Source: Candidatus Edwardsbacteria bacterium
Lineage (GTDB): Bacteria; Edwardsbacteria; AC1; EtOH8
Direction: 5' to 3'
DNA length: 64,000 bases
Assembly (NCBI GenBank): GCA_031082425.1
Contig: JAVHLB010000001.1
Coordinates: 248,001-312,000, forward strand
The first letter of the stretch is position 1. Every line of letters begins with the position of its first letter. Below are positions 50,300-58,752 of this stretch, one piece after another. Under the pieces are notes generated by a model. It had not been told where the DNA came from. It did not search any database and was given only the letters and a program-made list of their open reading frames with translations. Made by a program: the position numbers and the translations under genes.

Positions 50300-50481
50300 A
50301 CCCCAAAATCAAATTCCGGCAAATACTATTTTTACATAGCTTTTAAGCGGTTGTGATTTTGCCCGGCTTCCGATGATGTTCCCGAGGTATTTTTATCGTT
50401 GATTTTTTTCAACGGGAGATATACAATTCATGTGGGGCTGCCGTGTGTCAAAAAATAATCTATTAAATAAAGGAGGAGGTT

Positions 50482-51018
50482 ATGAGAATGGGGTTTATAT
50501 TTACCGGCGTCTTTTGGGGGGTGGTGCTTATCCTGATAGGTTTGGGCGTGATAATCAATGTGGTATTCGGGATAAAGATACCCGTCTTCAGGACCTTATT
50601 TGCCTTGTTCCTGATCTACCTGGGCCTTCAGATGTTGACCGGGATCTCTCTTTGGAACAAAAGCAAAAAAACAGCAGTATTCGAGGAAAAGACCGTCGAA
50701 GTTACCACGGCCTCAGACAAGTACGATGTGATCTTTGGCAAGGGGGAGATCGACCTTTCCGGCATAGAGCTTAAGGATCAGAATGTTAGGGTGGACATCA
50801 ACACCATCTTCGGCGGGTCGGTAATTAAGATCGATCCCGCCGTTCCCACCAAGATCGTCGCCAGTTCGGCCTTCGGCGGGGTCCATCTGCCGGACGGCAA
50901 TGTGGTGGCCTTCGGTCAATACACATATAAAACAGACAATTTTAAAAGTTCGGAGAGGCACCTGCTGATCCATGCAACGGTGGTTTTTGGCGGCATAGAG
51001 TTCGTTGCAAAACAATAG
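50482..51018 (+). CDS. LiaF-like / DUF5668-type membrane protein
   Basis: 178 residues: two membrane helices in the first about 60 residues (LVLILIGLGVIINVVFGI and VFRTLFALFLIYLGLQML) and a soluble C-terminal domain with repeated KYDVIFGKGEIDL and NTIFGGSVIKI patterns, as in the C-terminal domain of LiaF/VraT-type proteins that sense cell-envelope stress in Firmicutes. The adjacent two-component genes of that system are absent. Strong AAAGGAGGAGG site; another ATG is six bases on. Confidence 0.75.
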   Translation: MRMGFIFTGVFWGVVLILIGLGVIINVVFGIKIPVFRTLFALFLIYLGLQMLTGISLWNKSKKTAVFEEKTVEVTTASDKYDVIFGKGEIDLSGIELKDQNVRVDINTIFGGSVIKIDPAVPTKIVASSAFGGVHLPDGNVVAFGQYTYKTDNFKSSERHLLIHATVVFGGIEFVAKQ

Positions 51019-51050
51019 TGCTGTTTTAAAGATATCACCAAATTATTTAC

Positions 51051-51079
51051 TTGAAATTTTATTCATCATCTGGTAATCT
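51051..51079 (+). promoter_or_regulatory. Sigma70-type promoter of ilvE
   Basis: TTGAAA (51051-51056), 17-bp spacer, TAATCT (51074-51079), about 40 bp before the ATG at 51120; an overlapping TATGAT is an alternative -10. Confidence 0.5.
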
Positions 51080-51119
51080 ATGATACGTATCTAAGGCATT
51101 AATTAAACGGGAGCGGGCG

Positions 51120-52190
51120 ATGGATATCAAAAAGACGCTTTTATCGGAAGATAAGCTGAAGCCATTGTTTCAAGATCCTCTAAAACTGGTTTTCGGAAGA
51201 AATTTCACCGATCACATGTTCACCATGGAATATACCATTGATAAGGGCTGGCATAATGCCGAGATAAAGCCCTATCAGCCATTGATGCTTGATCCCGCCG
51301 CCAATGTTCTTCACTATAGCCAGGAGGTTTTCGAAGGTCAAAAGGCCTATAAGTCCCCCAAGGATGAGATTCTATTGTTTCGGCCACAGGAAAACGCCAA
51401 GCGCATTAACCACTCCCTTAAAAGAATGTGCATGCCGGAGATCCCGGAGGAGATATATTTACAAGCGGAGTGCGAGTTGTTGAAACTGGAGGAACGGTGG
51501 ATCCCCACGGCCGTGGGGGCCTCTTTATATATCCGCCCGGCGGTCATCAGCACCGAGGCCGCGTTGGGGGTAAAACCCGCCGATAGGTATCTTTTCTTCA
51601 TCATCCTTTCTCCGGTGGGTCCGTATTTTCAGGAGGGTTTCAACCCGGTGGGGCTTTGGGTCAGCGACAGCTACACCCGGGCAGCCCAGGGCGGCACCGG
51701 CGAAGCCAAGACCGGCGGGAATTATGCCGGCACCCTGCTGGCTTCCAAAATTGCCAAGGACAAGGGCTGCAGCCAGGTATTGTGGCTGGACGCAGTGGAG
51801 CACAAATATATCGAAGAAGTGGGGGCCATGAATATATTTTTCATAATCGACAACAAGCTGGTAACCCCAAAACTCTCCGGAAGCATCCTGCAGGGCATCA
51901 CCCGCAAATCGGTGCTCCAGATAGCCGAGGACCTGGGGATCGTTCCCCAGGAACGGCAGATCCCGATCGACGAACTGATAGAGGGCATCAATAACAAAAA
52001 AGTTACCGAGGCTTTTGGCGCCGGCACCGCGGCGGTGATAAGTCCGGTGAGCAGGATAAATTATAAAGACAATGAATATGTCATCTCACAAGAAACGGGG
52101 CCGTGGGCAAAAATATTCTTCGATACCCTGACCGGGATACAATACGGGGAAAAAGAGGACAAGTACGGCTGGGTTTACAGGGTGAAGTAA
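51120..52190 (+). CDS. ilvE: Branched-chain amino acid aminotransferase
   Basis: 356 residues, the size and type of the class II BCAT group. The PLP-binding Lys is in GEAKTGGNYAGT (about 197); substrate motifs EVFEGQKAY and EVGAMNIFF are intact. It transfers amino groups to branched-chain keto acids in valine, leucine and isoleucine metabolism, and so is the second leucine-pathway gene in the window with leuCD at the left end, though on a different transcript. Terminator follows. Confidence 0.94.
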   Translation: MDIKKTLLSEDKLKPLFQDPLKLVFGRNFTDHMFTMEYTIDKGWHNAEIKPYQPLMLDPAANVLHYSQEVFEGQKAYKSPKDEILLFRPQENAKRINHSLKRMCMPEIPEEIYLQAECELLKLEERWIPTAVGASLYIRPAVISTEAALGVKPADRYLFFIILSPVGPYFQEGFNPVGLWVSDSYTRAAQGGTGEAKTGGNYAGTLLASKIAKDKGCSQVLWLDAVEHKYIEEVGAMNIFFIIDNKLVTPKLSGSILQGITRKSVLQIAEDLGIVPQERQIPIDELIEGINNKKVTEAFGAGTAAVISPVSRINYKDNEYVISQETGPWAKIFFDTLTGIQYGEKEDKYGWVYRVK

Positions 52191-52208
52191 TTTAATAAAC
52201 GATAAAAA

Positions 52209-52236
52209 GAGCGAAGACAGCAGGGTCTTCGCTCTT
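52209..52236 (+). terminator. Terminator of ilvE
   Basis: A 10-bp perfect stem GAGCGAAGAC / GTCTTCGCTC (52209-52218 and 52225-52234), followed by TTGATTT. Confidence 0.75.
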
Positions 52237-52258
52237 GATTTATAACAATGATCGATAT

Positions 52259-52987
52259 ATGAAAAATTTAAAATACGCAATAAAATTAGGCGCGTTGCTT
52301 ATGGTGCCTTCTATCTGCCAAGCAAGGGGCCTAAAAGATGTACCAACTCCCTCCGGATATGCGCGGGTGCAATATGCCGACAGCTCGTATTCTGGCTGGA
52401 TTCAGAGGCTTCCGATAAAAGATGACGATGTTATCTTGGGATACGATGGGGAGCCGGTCATTTCGTCCTTTTACAGCGTTCTGGCGGTGGTTGATATGCC
52501 AATGCTGTTCAGCCGGGACCTGGAGCAGTGTGCGGACTGGTGCTTCAGGTTCCGGGCGGAGTATTTTAAACAGACCAAAAGGCTGAAACAACTCTACCTT
52601 TTTGATTATAACGGAAAACGTAGGTACTACCGGGATAGCGGCCAGACATACAAGGGGTTTCTAAGATGGACCATGGGCAACGCAAATTCCTATTCCTTGA
52701 AAAAGGGTTGCCGAACGGTTGCGGAGACAGATTTGCGGCCGGGGGACATGCTGGTGCAAAATCAAACCGGAGGGGTGGGACATGTTTCGGTGGTGATGGA
52801 TGTTTGCCGGGATGACAAGGGGAACGAGCGCTATCTTATAGGCTACAGTTTTATGCCGGCCCAGCAGTTTCACATAGAAAGAGCCGGGGGCGACAAGGGA
52901 AAGAAAGGCTGGTTCTCGATACCGGAATACAGACAATACCTAAGGCTTTATTTGGATTTTGGGGACCCGATATATAAAAGATTCTAA
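52259..52987 (+). CDS. Exported DUF4846-like protein
   Basis: About 242 residues from the ATG at 52259; a TTG at 52235 is in frame but inside the ilvE terminator. Signal peptide at about 1-22. The mature part has the WFRFRAEYFK, RWTMGNANSYSL and GDMLVQNQTGGVGHVSVVMD segments and looks like the DUF4846 group, which is unstudied. The GHVSVVMD piece is similar to the His region of NlpC/P60-like folds, a resemblance that could be misleading. No clear ribosome site. Confidence 0.65.
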   Translation: MKNLKYAIKLGALLMVPSICQARGLKDVPTPSGYARVQYADSSYSGWIQRLPIKDDDVILGYDGEPVISSFYSVLAVVDMPMLFSRDLEQCADWCFRFRAEYFKQTKRLKQLYLFDYNGKRRYYRDSGQTYKGFLRWTMGNANSYSLKKGCRTVAETDLRPGDMLVQNQTGGVGHVSVVMDVCRDDKGNERYLIGYSFMPAQQFHIERAGGDKGKKGWFSIPEYRQYLRLYLDFGDPIYKRF

Positions 52988-52995
52988 TTTCCCTC

Positions 52996-53042
52996 TTGAC
53001 AAAAGGGGGTAAATTTTGTATATTTATGTAAGTTCTTACTTA
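52996..53042 (+). promoter_or_regulatory. Promoter with overlapping palindrome, probable MarR-type operator
   Basis: TTGACA (52996-53001), 17-bp spacer, TATATT (53019-53024). An inverted repeat TAAGTTCTTACTTA (53029-53042) covers the expected transcription start, just upstream of the MarR-GNAT gene. Autorepression is inferred from the position. Confidence 0.65.
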
Positions 53043-53069
53043 ATTTATTACCCAATATGGAGATCCGCC

Positions 53070-54023
53070 GTGACCGAATTGATAAAAAGACTGGGCGAAC
53101 TGGCTGCGGCCAGCCGCATTAAGCGATTGGGTGAAAGCCTGATGCACGATGTGGGGCAGGTGTATAAAGAGCAGGGGCTTGATTTTGAACCCAAGTGGTT
53201 CCTGATCTTCTATCAACTGACCCGGCAACCGGCGATGTCGGTTACCGAGCTGGCCAGGGAGGTGGGCATCACCTATCCGGCGGTCAACCAGCTGGCGGCC
53301 GAGATGGCCAGAGCGGGGTTGGTGGATTCGATGGGCGACCCAAAGGACAAAAGGAAAAGGCTTATATCCTTGACCGAAAAGGGCCGGTCCCTGATGACCT
53401 CCATAAAACCGTTGTGGAAGGTCATTGAAACAAGCACCTCTGAATTGCTGGGAGAACTGGATTGTAATTTTCTGCAAATGATCGGTCAGATAGAGGATGC
53501 CCTGGAACATAAAAGCATGTATCAACGGGTAGCGGAGAAAATAAAAAGCCGCCAGTATAAGGAGGTCGATATCGTTGAATTCAAAACAAAATATAAAGAA
53601 CCCTTTTATCAGTTGAACCAGCAGTGGTTGGAGGAATACTTCACCGTTGAGCCGGCTGATGAAAGCCTGTTGTTGCACCCAGAGGCCAATATCATCAAGC
53701 CCGGAGGAAAAATATTGTTTGCCGTCATTGGCGGAAAAGCAATCGGCACCGTGGCCCTTATAAATAAAGGAAAAGGCAAATACGAGCTGGCCAAATTGGC
53801 GGTAGCCCCGGAATTCCGGGGAAGAATGGTGGGCAAAAAACTGGTCTTGGCCGCAATCAAAGAATCTACGGCCCTAAAGGCAAAAATATTGCTGGTCCGT
53901 ACAAATCCCAGATTGGACTCGGCTAATCGGCTGTACCGCAGCATGGGCTTCAAATATTCCGGAAACGACCATAGTGGCGACTATCAGCGGTCAACGATCG
54001 TATTGACCCTCACCCTAAAATAA
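53070..54023 (+). CDS. MarR-type regulator fused to a GNAT acetyltransferase
   Basis: About 317 residues from the GTG at 53070 (GGAG 8 nt upstream; an earlier in-frame start at 53016 lies within the promoter). The N-terminal half (about 20-140) is a MarR winged helix with VTELAREVGITYPAVNQL and a wing GDPKDKRKRLISLT; the C-terminal half (about 150-317) is a GNAT domain with the acetyl-CoA loop FRGRMVGKKL near 250. Such fusions are known in a few bacteria. They could bind DNA and acetylate a ligand or protein. The inverted repeat upstream suggests autoregulation. Confidence 0.88.
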   Translation: MTELIKRLGELAAASRIKRLGESLMHDVGQVYKEQGLDFEPKWFLIFYQLTRQPAMSVTELAREVGITYPAVNQLAAEMARAGLVDSMGDPKDKRKRLISLTEKGRSLMTSIKPLWKVIETSTSELLGELDCNFLQMIGQIEDALEHKSMYQRVAEKIKSRQYKEVDIVEFKTKYKEPFYQLNQQWLEEYFTVEPADESLLLHPEANIIKPGGKILFAVIGGKAIGTVALINKGKGKYELAKLAVAPEFRGRMVGKKLVLAAIKESTALKAKILLVRTNPRLDSANRLYRSMGFKYSGNDHSGDYQRSTIVLTLTLK

Positions 54024-54046
54024 TCACAATCGAAGGAGCAACAAAC

Positions 54047-55366
54047 ATGATGCGAAAAACATTTTTTCTCATTTTGATCGCAGTAATGTTGCCGGGGCTG
54101 GCCCCGGCCCTGCCGGCAACACAGACAGCTATTGACAAGGCCATCAGAAAATCGGTGGTCGACTCGGTTTCCAAACTGCTGGCGGATAACTATGTTTTCC
54201 CCGACAAGGCCAAGGCCATGTCGGCATTACTGCGGAAGAATCTCAAAGTCGGCACTTATGATCGATTATCCAATCCGGAGGAATTCGCCGAGCGTCTTAC
54301 CAACGACCTGCGGTCAGTAACTAAGGACCGCCATCTGGCGGTGATATATGGTCCGCAACGAATTGCCCAAATGCGCTGCGATACCATAAATGGAGAAACC
54401 CTCCCGGAGGTCATCCGGGCCCACCAGCGCGATAATTTCGGATTTCGAAAGGTTGAACTGATGCCAGGGAACGTCGGATACATAGATTTTAGGATGTTCG
54501 ACAATACACAGCTGCCAGGGGCCGGTGCGGCTGCGGTGTCAGCCATGAATTTTATAGCCAATGCCCAGGCAGTCATCTTCGATCTGCGCCGAAACGGCGG
54601 GGGATGTCCCGAGATGATCCAGCTCATAAGCACCTACCTGTTCGAGGGCGAGGCCCACCTCAACGATCTTTACCTCCGTCCCTCCAATCTTACCCAACAG
54701 TATTGGATACTTCCCTGGGTGCCGGGGCCGCGCTTGGCCAAAGTGCCGGTCTATATTCTGACCAGTAACTATACTTTCTCGGGGGCCGAGGAGTTCTCTA
54801 ATAACCTGCGGGAACTGAGGCGGGCCACCATCGTCGGCCAGACCACCGGAGGTGGCGCTCATCCGGTCGACTTTAAGATACTCAATGACCTTTTCATACT
54901 AAAGGTATCGATCGGCCGGGCCATAAACCCTATATCGAAAAACAACTGGGAGGGCACCGGGGTCCAGCCCCATGTCAAAGTACCGGCCGACAGCGCCCTT
55001 GATATCGCCTACCTGATGGCCCTGGATACATTGCTCAAGTCTGCCATCGATCCCGGCGAAAAACAGGAACTATCCTCCATCAGGACCATCAAACAGGCTG
55101 CACTTGCAGCGGTAAATGTTCCGGCAGAGCTGCTGCAGCGGTACGCCGGAAGCTACGGCCTTAGGACCATCAGCCTTGCGGAGGGCCAGCTTTACTACCG
55201 GCGCGAACAGGGCCCCAAATGGAAACTGCTTCCCCTGTCGGAGAAAAATTTCGTGGTTGACGAGGTGGGCGGGCAGGTACTGTTCAGGGTCGATGATGCC
55301 GGAACGGTGGCCGGATTTGACCTGATTCGCGCTCCAGGCGATACTGTTCGCTGTCTGCGACAGTAG
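54047..55366 (+). CDS. S41-family (tail-specific/tricorn-like) protease, exported
   Basis: 439 residues. Signal peptide at about 1-24, an N-terminal helical domain, then the S41 core with FDLRRNGGGCPEMI (about 180) and the catalytic Ser in TFSGAEEF (about 244) and QTTGGGAHPVDF; the catalytic Lys lies in the usual later segment. The last about 80 residues are an extra beta domain. It is likely a periplasmic protease with C-terminal or IRBP-like specificity. GAAGGAG precedes the ATG. It is 23 nt after the MarR-GNAT gene and may be its target. Confidence 0.88.
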   Translation: MMRKTFFLILIAVMLPGLAPALPATQTAIDKAIRKSVVDSVSKLLADNYVFPDKAKAMSALLRKNLKVGTYDRLSNPEEFAERLTNDLRSVTKDRHLAVIYGPQRIAQMRCDTINGETLPEVIRAHQRDNFGFRKVELMPGNVGYIDFRMFDNTQLPGAGAAAVSAMNFIANAQAVIFDLRRNGGGCPEMIQLISTYLFEGEAHLNDLYLRPSNLTQQYWILPWVPGPRLAKVPVYILTSNYTFSGAEEFSNNLRELRRATIVGQTTGGGAHPVDFKILNDLFILKVSIGRAINPISKNNWEGTGVQPHVKVPADSALDIAYLMALDTLLKSAIDPGEKQELSSIRTIKQAALAAVNVPAELLQRYAGSYGLRTISLAEGQLYYRREQGPKWKLLPLSEKNFVVDEVGGQVLFRVDDAGTVAGFDLIRAPGDTVRCLRQ

Positions 55367-55568
55367 CTGACGGCAAGTTAAACGAATCCCCAGATAAAGA
55401 GGGCATTCTTTTGAGCGGGGGTTTAGCCCGTTTCTTACCCAGGCCTCAAGCCTTGGTAATGAAGCGATTCATAATATGTTCTAATGGGTATAAAAAACGA
55501 AACAAAACCGACGCTATCCATGTAATTTGCTATGATACTTAACCTTTGAATCACAATACGGAGTCACT

Positions 55569-57773
55569 ATGAAAAAGCTATTTTCACTGGTTTGCCTTTT
55601 CATGCTTGGAGCTGCAATCCCACTTATGGCACAGGAGGAAGGCTCGAGGGTGCAAAAAAGCGTCGATATCCGGCAAACCGAGGTCGCGCCGAAGATAGAC
55701 GGGATCATAGAAGACCTGTGGCTGTCGGCCGATTCGGCCACCGGTTTCGTCCAGCATATTCCGTATGAAAAGACCGCTCCGACCGAGCGGACGGTGGTCT
55801 ACCTGCTTCAGGATGCCGAAAATCTATATGTGGCATTTCGCTGCCTTGCAGACAAAAATCCACCGGTGGCCTGCTTCACCAAGGACGAGGACTATGTGAC
55901 CATCAAGATTGATCCTTTCGGCAGCCGGACCGGCGGGTATTTCTTTTTGGTTTTCGGCAGCGGCCTTTTCTGGGACGGTCTGATCATGGACGACGGACGC
56001 AGCCAGGACCTTTCCTGGGAGGGGGTCTGGGATAATGCGGTAAGGATGTACCCCGACAAAATGGAGGTGGAGATGAAGATCCCCTTCAAGACATTGCGCT
56101 ATAAAAAGGGCTTGGGAAACTGGGGCGTTCAGTTCGCCCGGCACATCGCCACCAATCGCGAGGATGACTACTGGACCGAGGTCACCCAAAAGGACGATGA
56201 TCTGGTGTCTCGTTGGGGGGTGGCCCAGAACATCAACCCCCAGGCTTCGGGATATTATTTCGAGCTGTATCCCGAAGGGTTTTTACGCTATGAGGATTTT
56301 AAGGGAAGAACAACCGCCAGGAAAGTCAACGGCAGCCTGACCGCCAAGTGGGATCTGACCCCGCAGACCAGCATCAATGCCACGGCCTACCCCGATTTTG
56401 CCCAGATAGAATCAGATCCGTCCTCGGTCAATCTTTCCCGCTATCCCACCTACCTGCAGGAACAACGACCGTTCTTTGTGGAGGGGCGGGAGATATTCCG
56501 CTTTTCGGAATTCCAGGGCAGCGGTTTCTTCCAGCCGCTCAATATTTTTTATTCCCGCCGGGTGGGGAAGTCCATCGACGGCGGTGCGGTGCCGATCATC
56601 GGAGGATTGAAGTTGACCCACAAAACCGAAGATTGGAATATTGGCGCTCTGGCGGCGTATACCGAGAAATATGATTATTCCTATTGGGGCCTGCCGCTGA
56701 CAGAGCCGGAAAGGAAATTTGGCGTTTTGCGGGCGACCAGAAGGGTATTAAACAACTCTGATATTGGATTGCTGTTTAGCGGCATGTCTGCCAATGCGGA
56801 TGAATACAATTACGCAGCAGGCCTGGATGCATCTTTGCGCAAAGGGCCAAACCAATTGATCATGCAGGGGGCTTTCAGCGACGAGTCGGGCAAAAAGGGG
56901 ATGGCGATAAGCACCGGATTCCGCGGGTTCATCGACAAGTTCTTGATCATGTCGGCATACGAGGCGGTGGATGACTCTTTCTCCGTAGAGGGTATCGGTT
57001 ATGTGCCCTGGGCCGGAAGGCAGCGGGCATTATTCATCGGGGGGCCATTTTGGACATTCAAACAGGGAGCGTTACGTAATCTTTACATTGCTCCGGGCAT
57101 TGCCCGGATGCGGGAGCCGGGCTGTCCCGAATGGTCAACCGCCGGTTATTTTTCCATCAATCCAAACTGGAGGAATAACTGGGGGGCAAATCTCGAGCTG
57201 AACTATGGTAGAAATTACGAATTGATCTACAATCCCTTTGTTGGCAGGGAAGAATGCATAAACTATATCAGCCGCGACATGAGTTTCAATTTTTGGGGCT
57301 TTTTGATGGGGAACAACATCAACGGGGGCTGCGATTACAATTACAGTTACAATTACGCCAGGAATTACCTGGCATACCAGGGGTCGAACTGGCTGACATT
57401 CAGTTATTCCATCATCTCGCCCTTAAGCACCACCCTGACCTCCATGTTATGGGTGGAATGGGATCCCGGCAAAGAGATCGTAGCCATGACCCCGATATTC
57501 CGCCCCAGGATGGATTACCGGATAACCGCTAAAATGACGCTTTCGGTATTCAACGAGATGGTAGGCGCCACCCCGGAAAGCAATTTCGAAAAGACCCGTC
57601 TTTATTCGGATCGTTTTGGGCTTTTATATTCCTGGAACTTCTCCCCCAAGAGCTGGCTGTACGTGGCTTTGAACGATTACAATTCGCTTGATTATACAAC
57701 CAATCCTGAAGGAGTAATGACACAAAAGTACGCCATTGGCGCAATTAAGGCTAAATATCTGCTTTATTTTTAA
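55569..57773 (+). CDS. Exported DUF5916-type protein with CBM9-like N-terminal domain
   Basis: 734 residues. Signal peptide at about 1-22, a CBM9-like sugar-binding beta domain at about 30-200 (EVAPKIDGIIEDLWLSAD ... VYLLQDAENLYVAFRC), then a long beta-rich part with the DUF5916 pattern, probably a large outer-membrane barrel (YPDFAQIESDP ... RPFFVEGREIF at about 280-310). The group is common in FCB bacteria and of unknown function. Complete length. The ribosome site is GGAG. Confidence 0.8.
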   Translation: MKKLFSLVCLFMLGAAIPLMAQEEGSRVQKSVDIRQTEVAPKIDGIIEDLWLSADSATGFVQHIPYEKTAPTERTVVYLLQDAENLYVAFRCLADKNPPVACFTKDEDYVTIKIDPFGSRTGGYFFLVFGSGLFWDGLIMDDGRSQDLSWEGVWDNAVRMYPDKMEVEMKIPFKTLRYKKGLGNWGVQFARHIATNREDDYWTEVTQKDDDLVSRWGVAQNINPQASGYYFELYPEGFLRYEDFKGRTTARKVNGSLTAKWDLTPQTSINATAYPDFAQIESDPSSVNLSRYPTYLQEQRPFFVEGREIFRFSEFQGSGFFQPLNIFYSRRVGKSIDGGAVPIIGGLKLTHKTEDWNIGALAAYTEKYDYSYWGLPLTEPERKFGVLRATRRVLNNSDIGLLFSGMSANADEYNYAAGLDASLRKGPNQLIMQGAFSDESGKKGMAISTGFRGFIDKFLIMSAYEAVDDSFSVEGIGYVPWAGRQRALFIGGPFWTFKQGALRNLYIAPGIARMREPGCPEWSTAGYFSINPNWRNNWGANLELNYGRNYELIYNPFVGREECINYISRDMSFNFWGFLMGNNINGGCDYNYSYNYARNYLAYQGSNWLTFSYSIISPLSTTLTSMLWVEWDPGKEIVAMTPIFRPRMDYRITAKMTLSVFNEMVGATPESNFEKTRLYSDRFGLLYSWNFSPKSWLYVALNDYNSLDYTTNPEGVMTQKYAIGAIKAKYLLYF

Positions 57774-57835
57774 GCAAATCAGGATAGCTTTAAATGATTT
57801 GATCATTATATTTATCAGCAAAATAAAAGGTGTTT

Positions 57836-58729
57836 ATGAGAAAGCCCACCCAAGCCTCTTTGTGGCGCCGCGAACTGGCCAAAGAACTCATCAAACCTTA
57901 TTCAGCCAGGCCGGGACTGGAAATGGCCCTGTTGGGGGGATCTCCGGCTCGGGGCCTGGCGGACCAGTATTCGGACATGGATGTGGTCCTGTATTGGAAA
58001 AAACTGGATGCTAATTGGATCAAAAGCCACCCGCTGAAGAAGCTGGGATGCAAAATGATAACATTATTGGACATGCCGGAAGAACAGGCAATACTGGAGA
58101 TATATACCCTGGATGGCTTGATCGTTGAGATAGGCCATGCTACCGCGGACTCCTTGCAAATGGAAATCAAGGAAGTGACGAAGGATTTCCAGGTAAAGCC
58201 ACCGATAATAAATTCCATCGGCGGATTCATGGATGCCATGCCCCTGGCGGGGAAAGACAGGTATCTAGCTGTCAAAGCCGCCATCCCAAAATATCCCAAA
58301 GAGCTTGCCAAGAAAGCAATAGAACAGAACCTGGGATTCTTCTGGAAGGGGTGTCTGAAGGGTCAAGGATTGAAACGGGGGGAATTGCTTTTTGTGTATG
58401 ATGCCATGTCTTTCACGCTGAAGAAACTGATCAACATCCTGGCTGCGCTGAACGGACTGTATTTTTGGGCTGGCGAGCCAAGATGGATAGAGTTCCGGGC
58501 ACAGAAGATGAAACTATGCCCGCCAAATCTTTGGCCCAGGATCAAACGCATGTATTCTGACCCACCGGACAAAGCCCTATCCGAACTAGAACGTCTGCAG
58601 GAGGAAATTATAGTTCTGGTATCGCGTCACAAGCCCGAAGTCGACATGACCAGAGCAACAAAGTTCGATGAGCTTCGGGTGCAGGCCACAGCAAAGCGGC
58701 CAAGGTTGAAATATCAAATGAAAGAATAG
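57836..58729 (+). CDS. Nucleotidyltransferase-domain protein
   Basis: 297 residues from the ATG at 57836 with AAGGTG upstream; GTG at 57830 is in frame. The NTP-transferase fold shows GSPARGLADQYSDMD at about 35-49, the two catalytic Asp of the DNA polymerase beta type. A helical C-terminal half has no recognised domain. Members transfer a nucleotide to antibiotics, proteins or tRNAs; the target here is unknown. It sits between the DUF5916 and tldD genes. Confidence 0.8.
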   Translation: MRKPTQASLWRRELAKELIKPYSARPGLEMALLGGSPARGLADQYSDMDVVLYWKKLDANWIKSHPLKKLGCKMITLLDMPEEQAILEIYTLDGLIVEIGHATADSLQMEIKEVTKDFQVKPPIINSIGGFMDAMPLAGKDRYLAVKAAIPKYPKELAKKAIEQNLGFFWKGCLKGQGLKRGELLFVYDAMSFTLKKLINILAALNGLYFWAGEPRWIEFRAQKMKLCPPNLWPRIKRMYSDPPDKALSELERLQEEIIVLVSRHKPEVDMTRATKFDELRVQATAKRPRLKYQMKE

Positions 58730-58752
58730 TTAATATTTTTGTAGGAGATCCG

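Larger units (their letters stand above)
50183..50481. other. Intergenic region with two parS sites and a hairpin
   Basis: 299 bp without a gene. It holds parS 1 (50204-50219), a 12-bp-stem hairpin (50249-50282) and parS 2 (50284-50299). The rest is AT-rich DNA leading to the AAAGGAGGAGG site of the LiaF-like gene. Confidence 0.85.
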
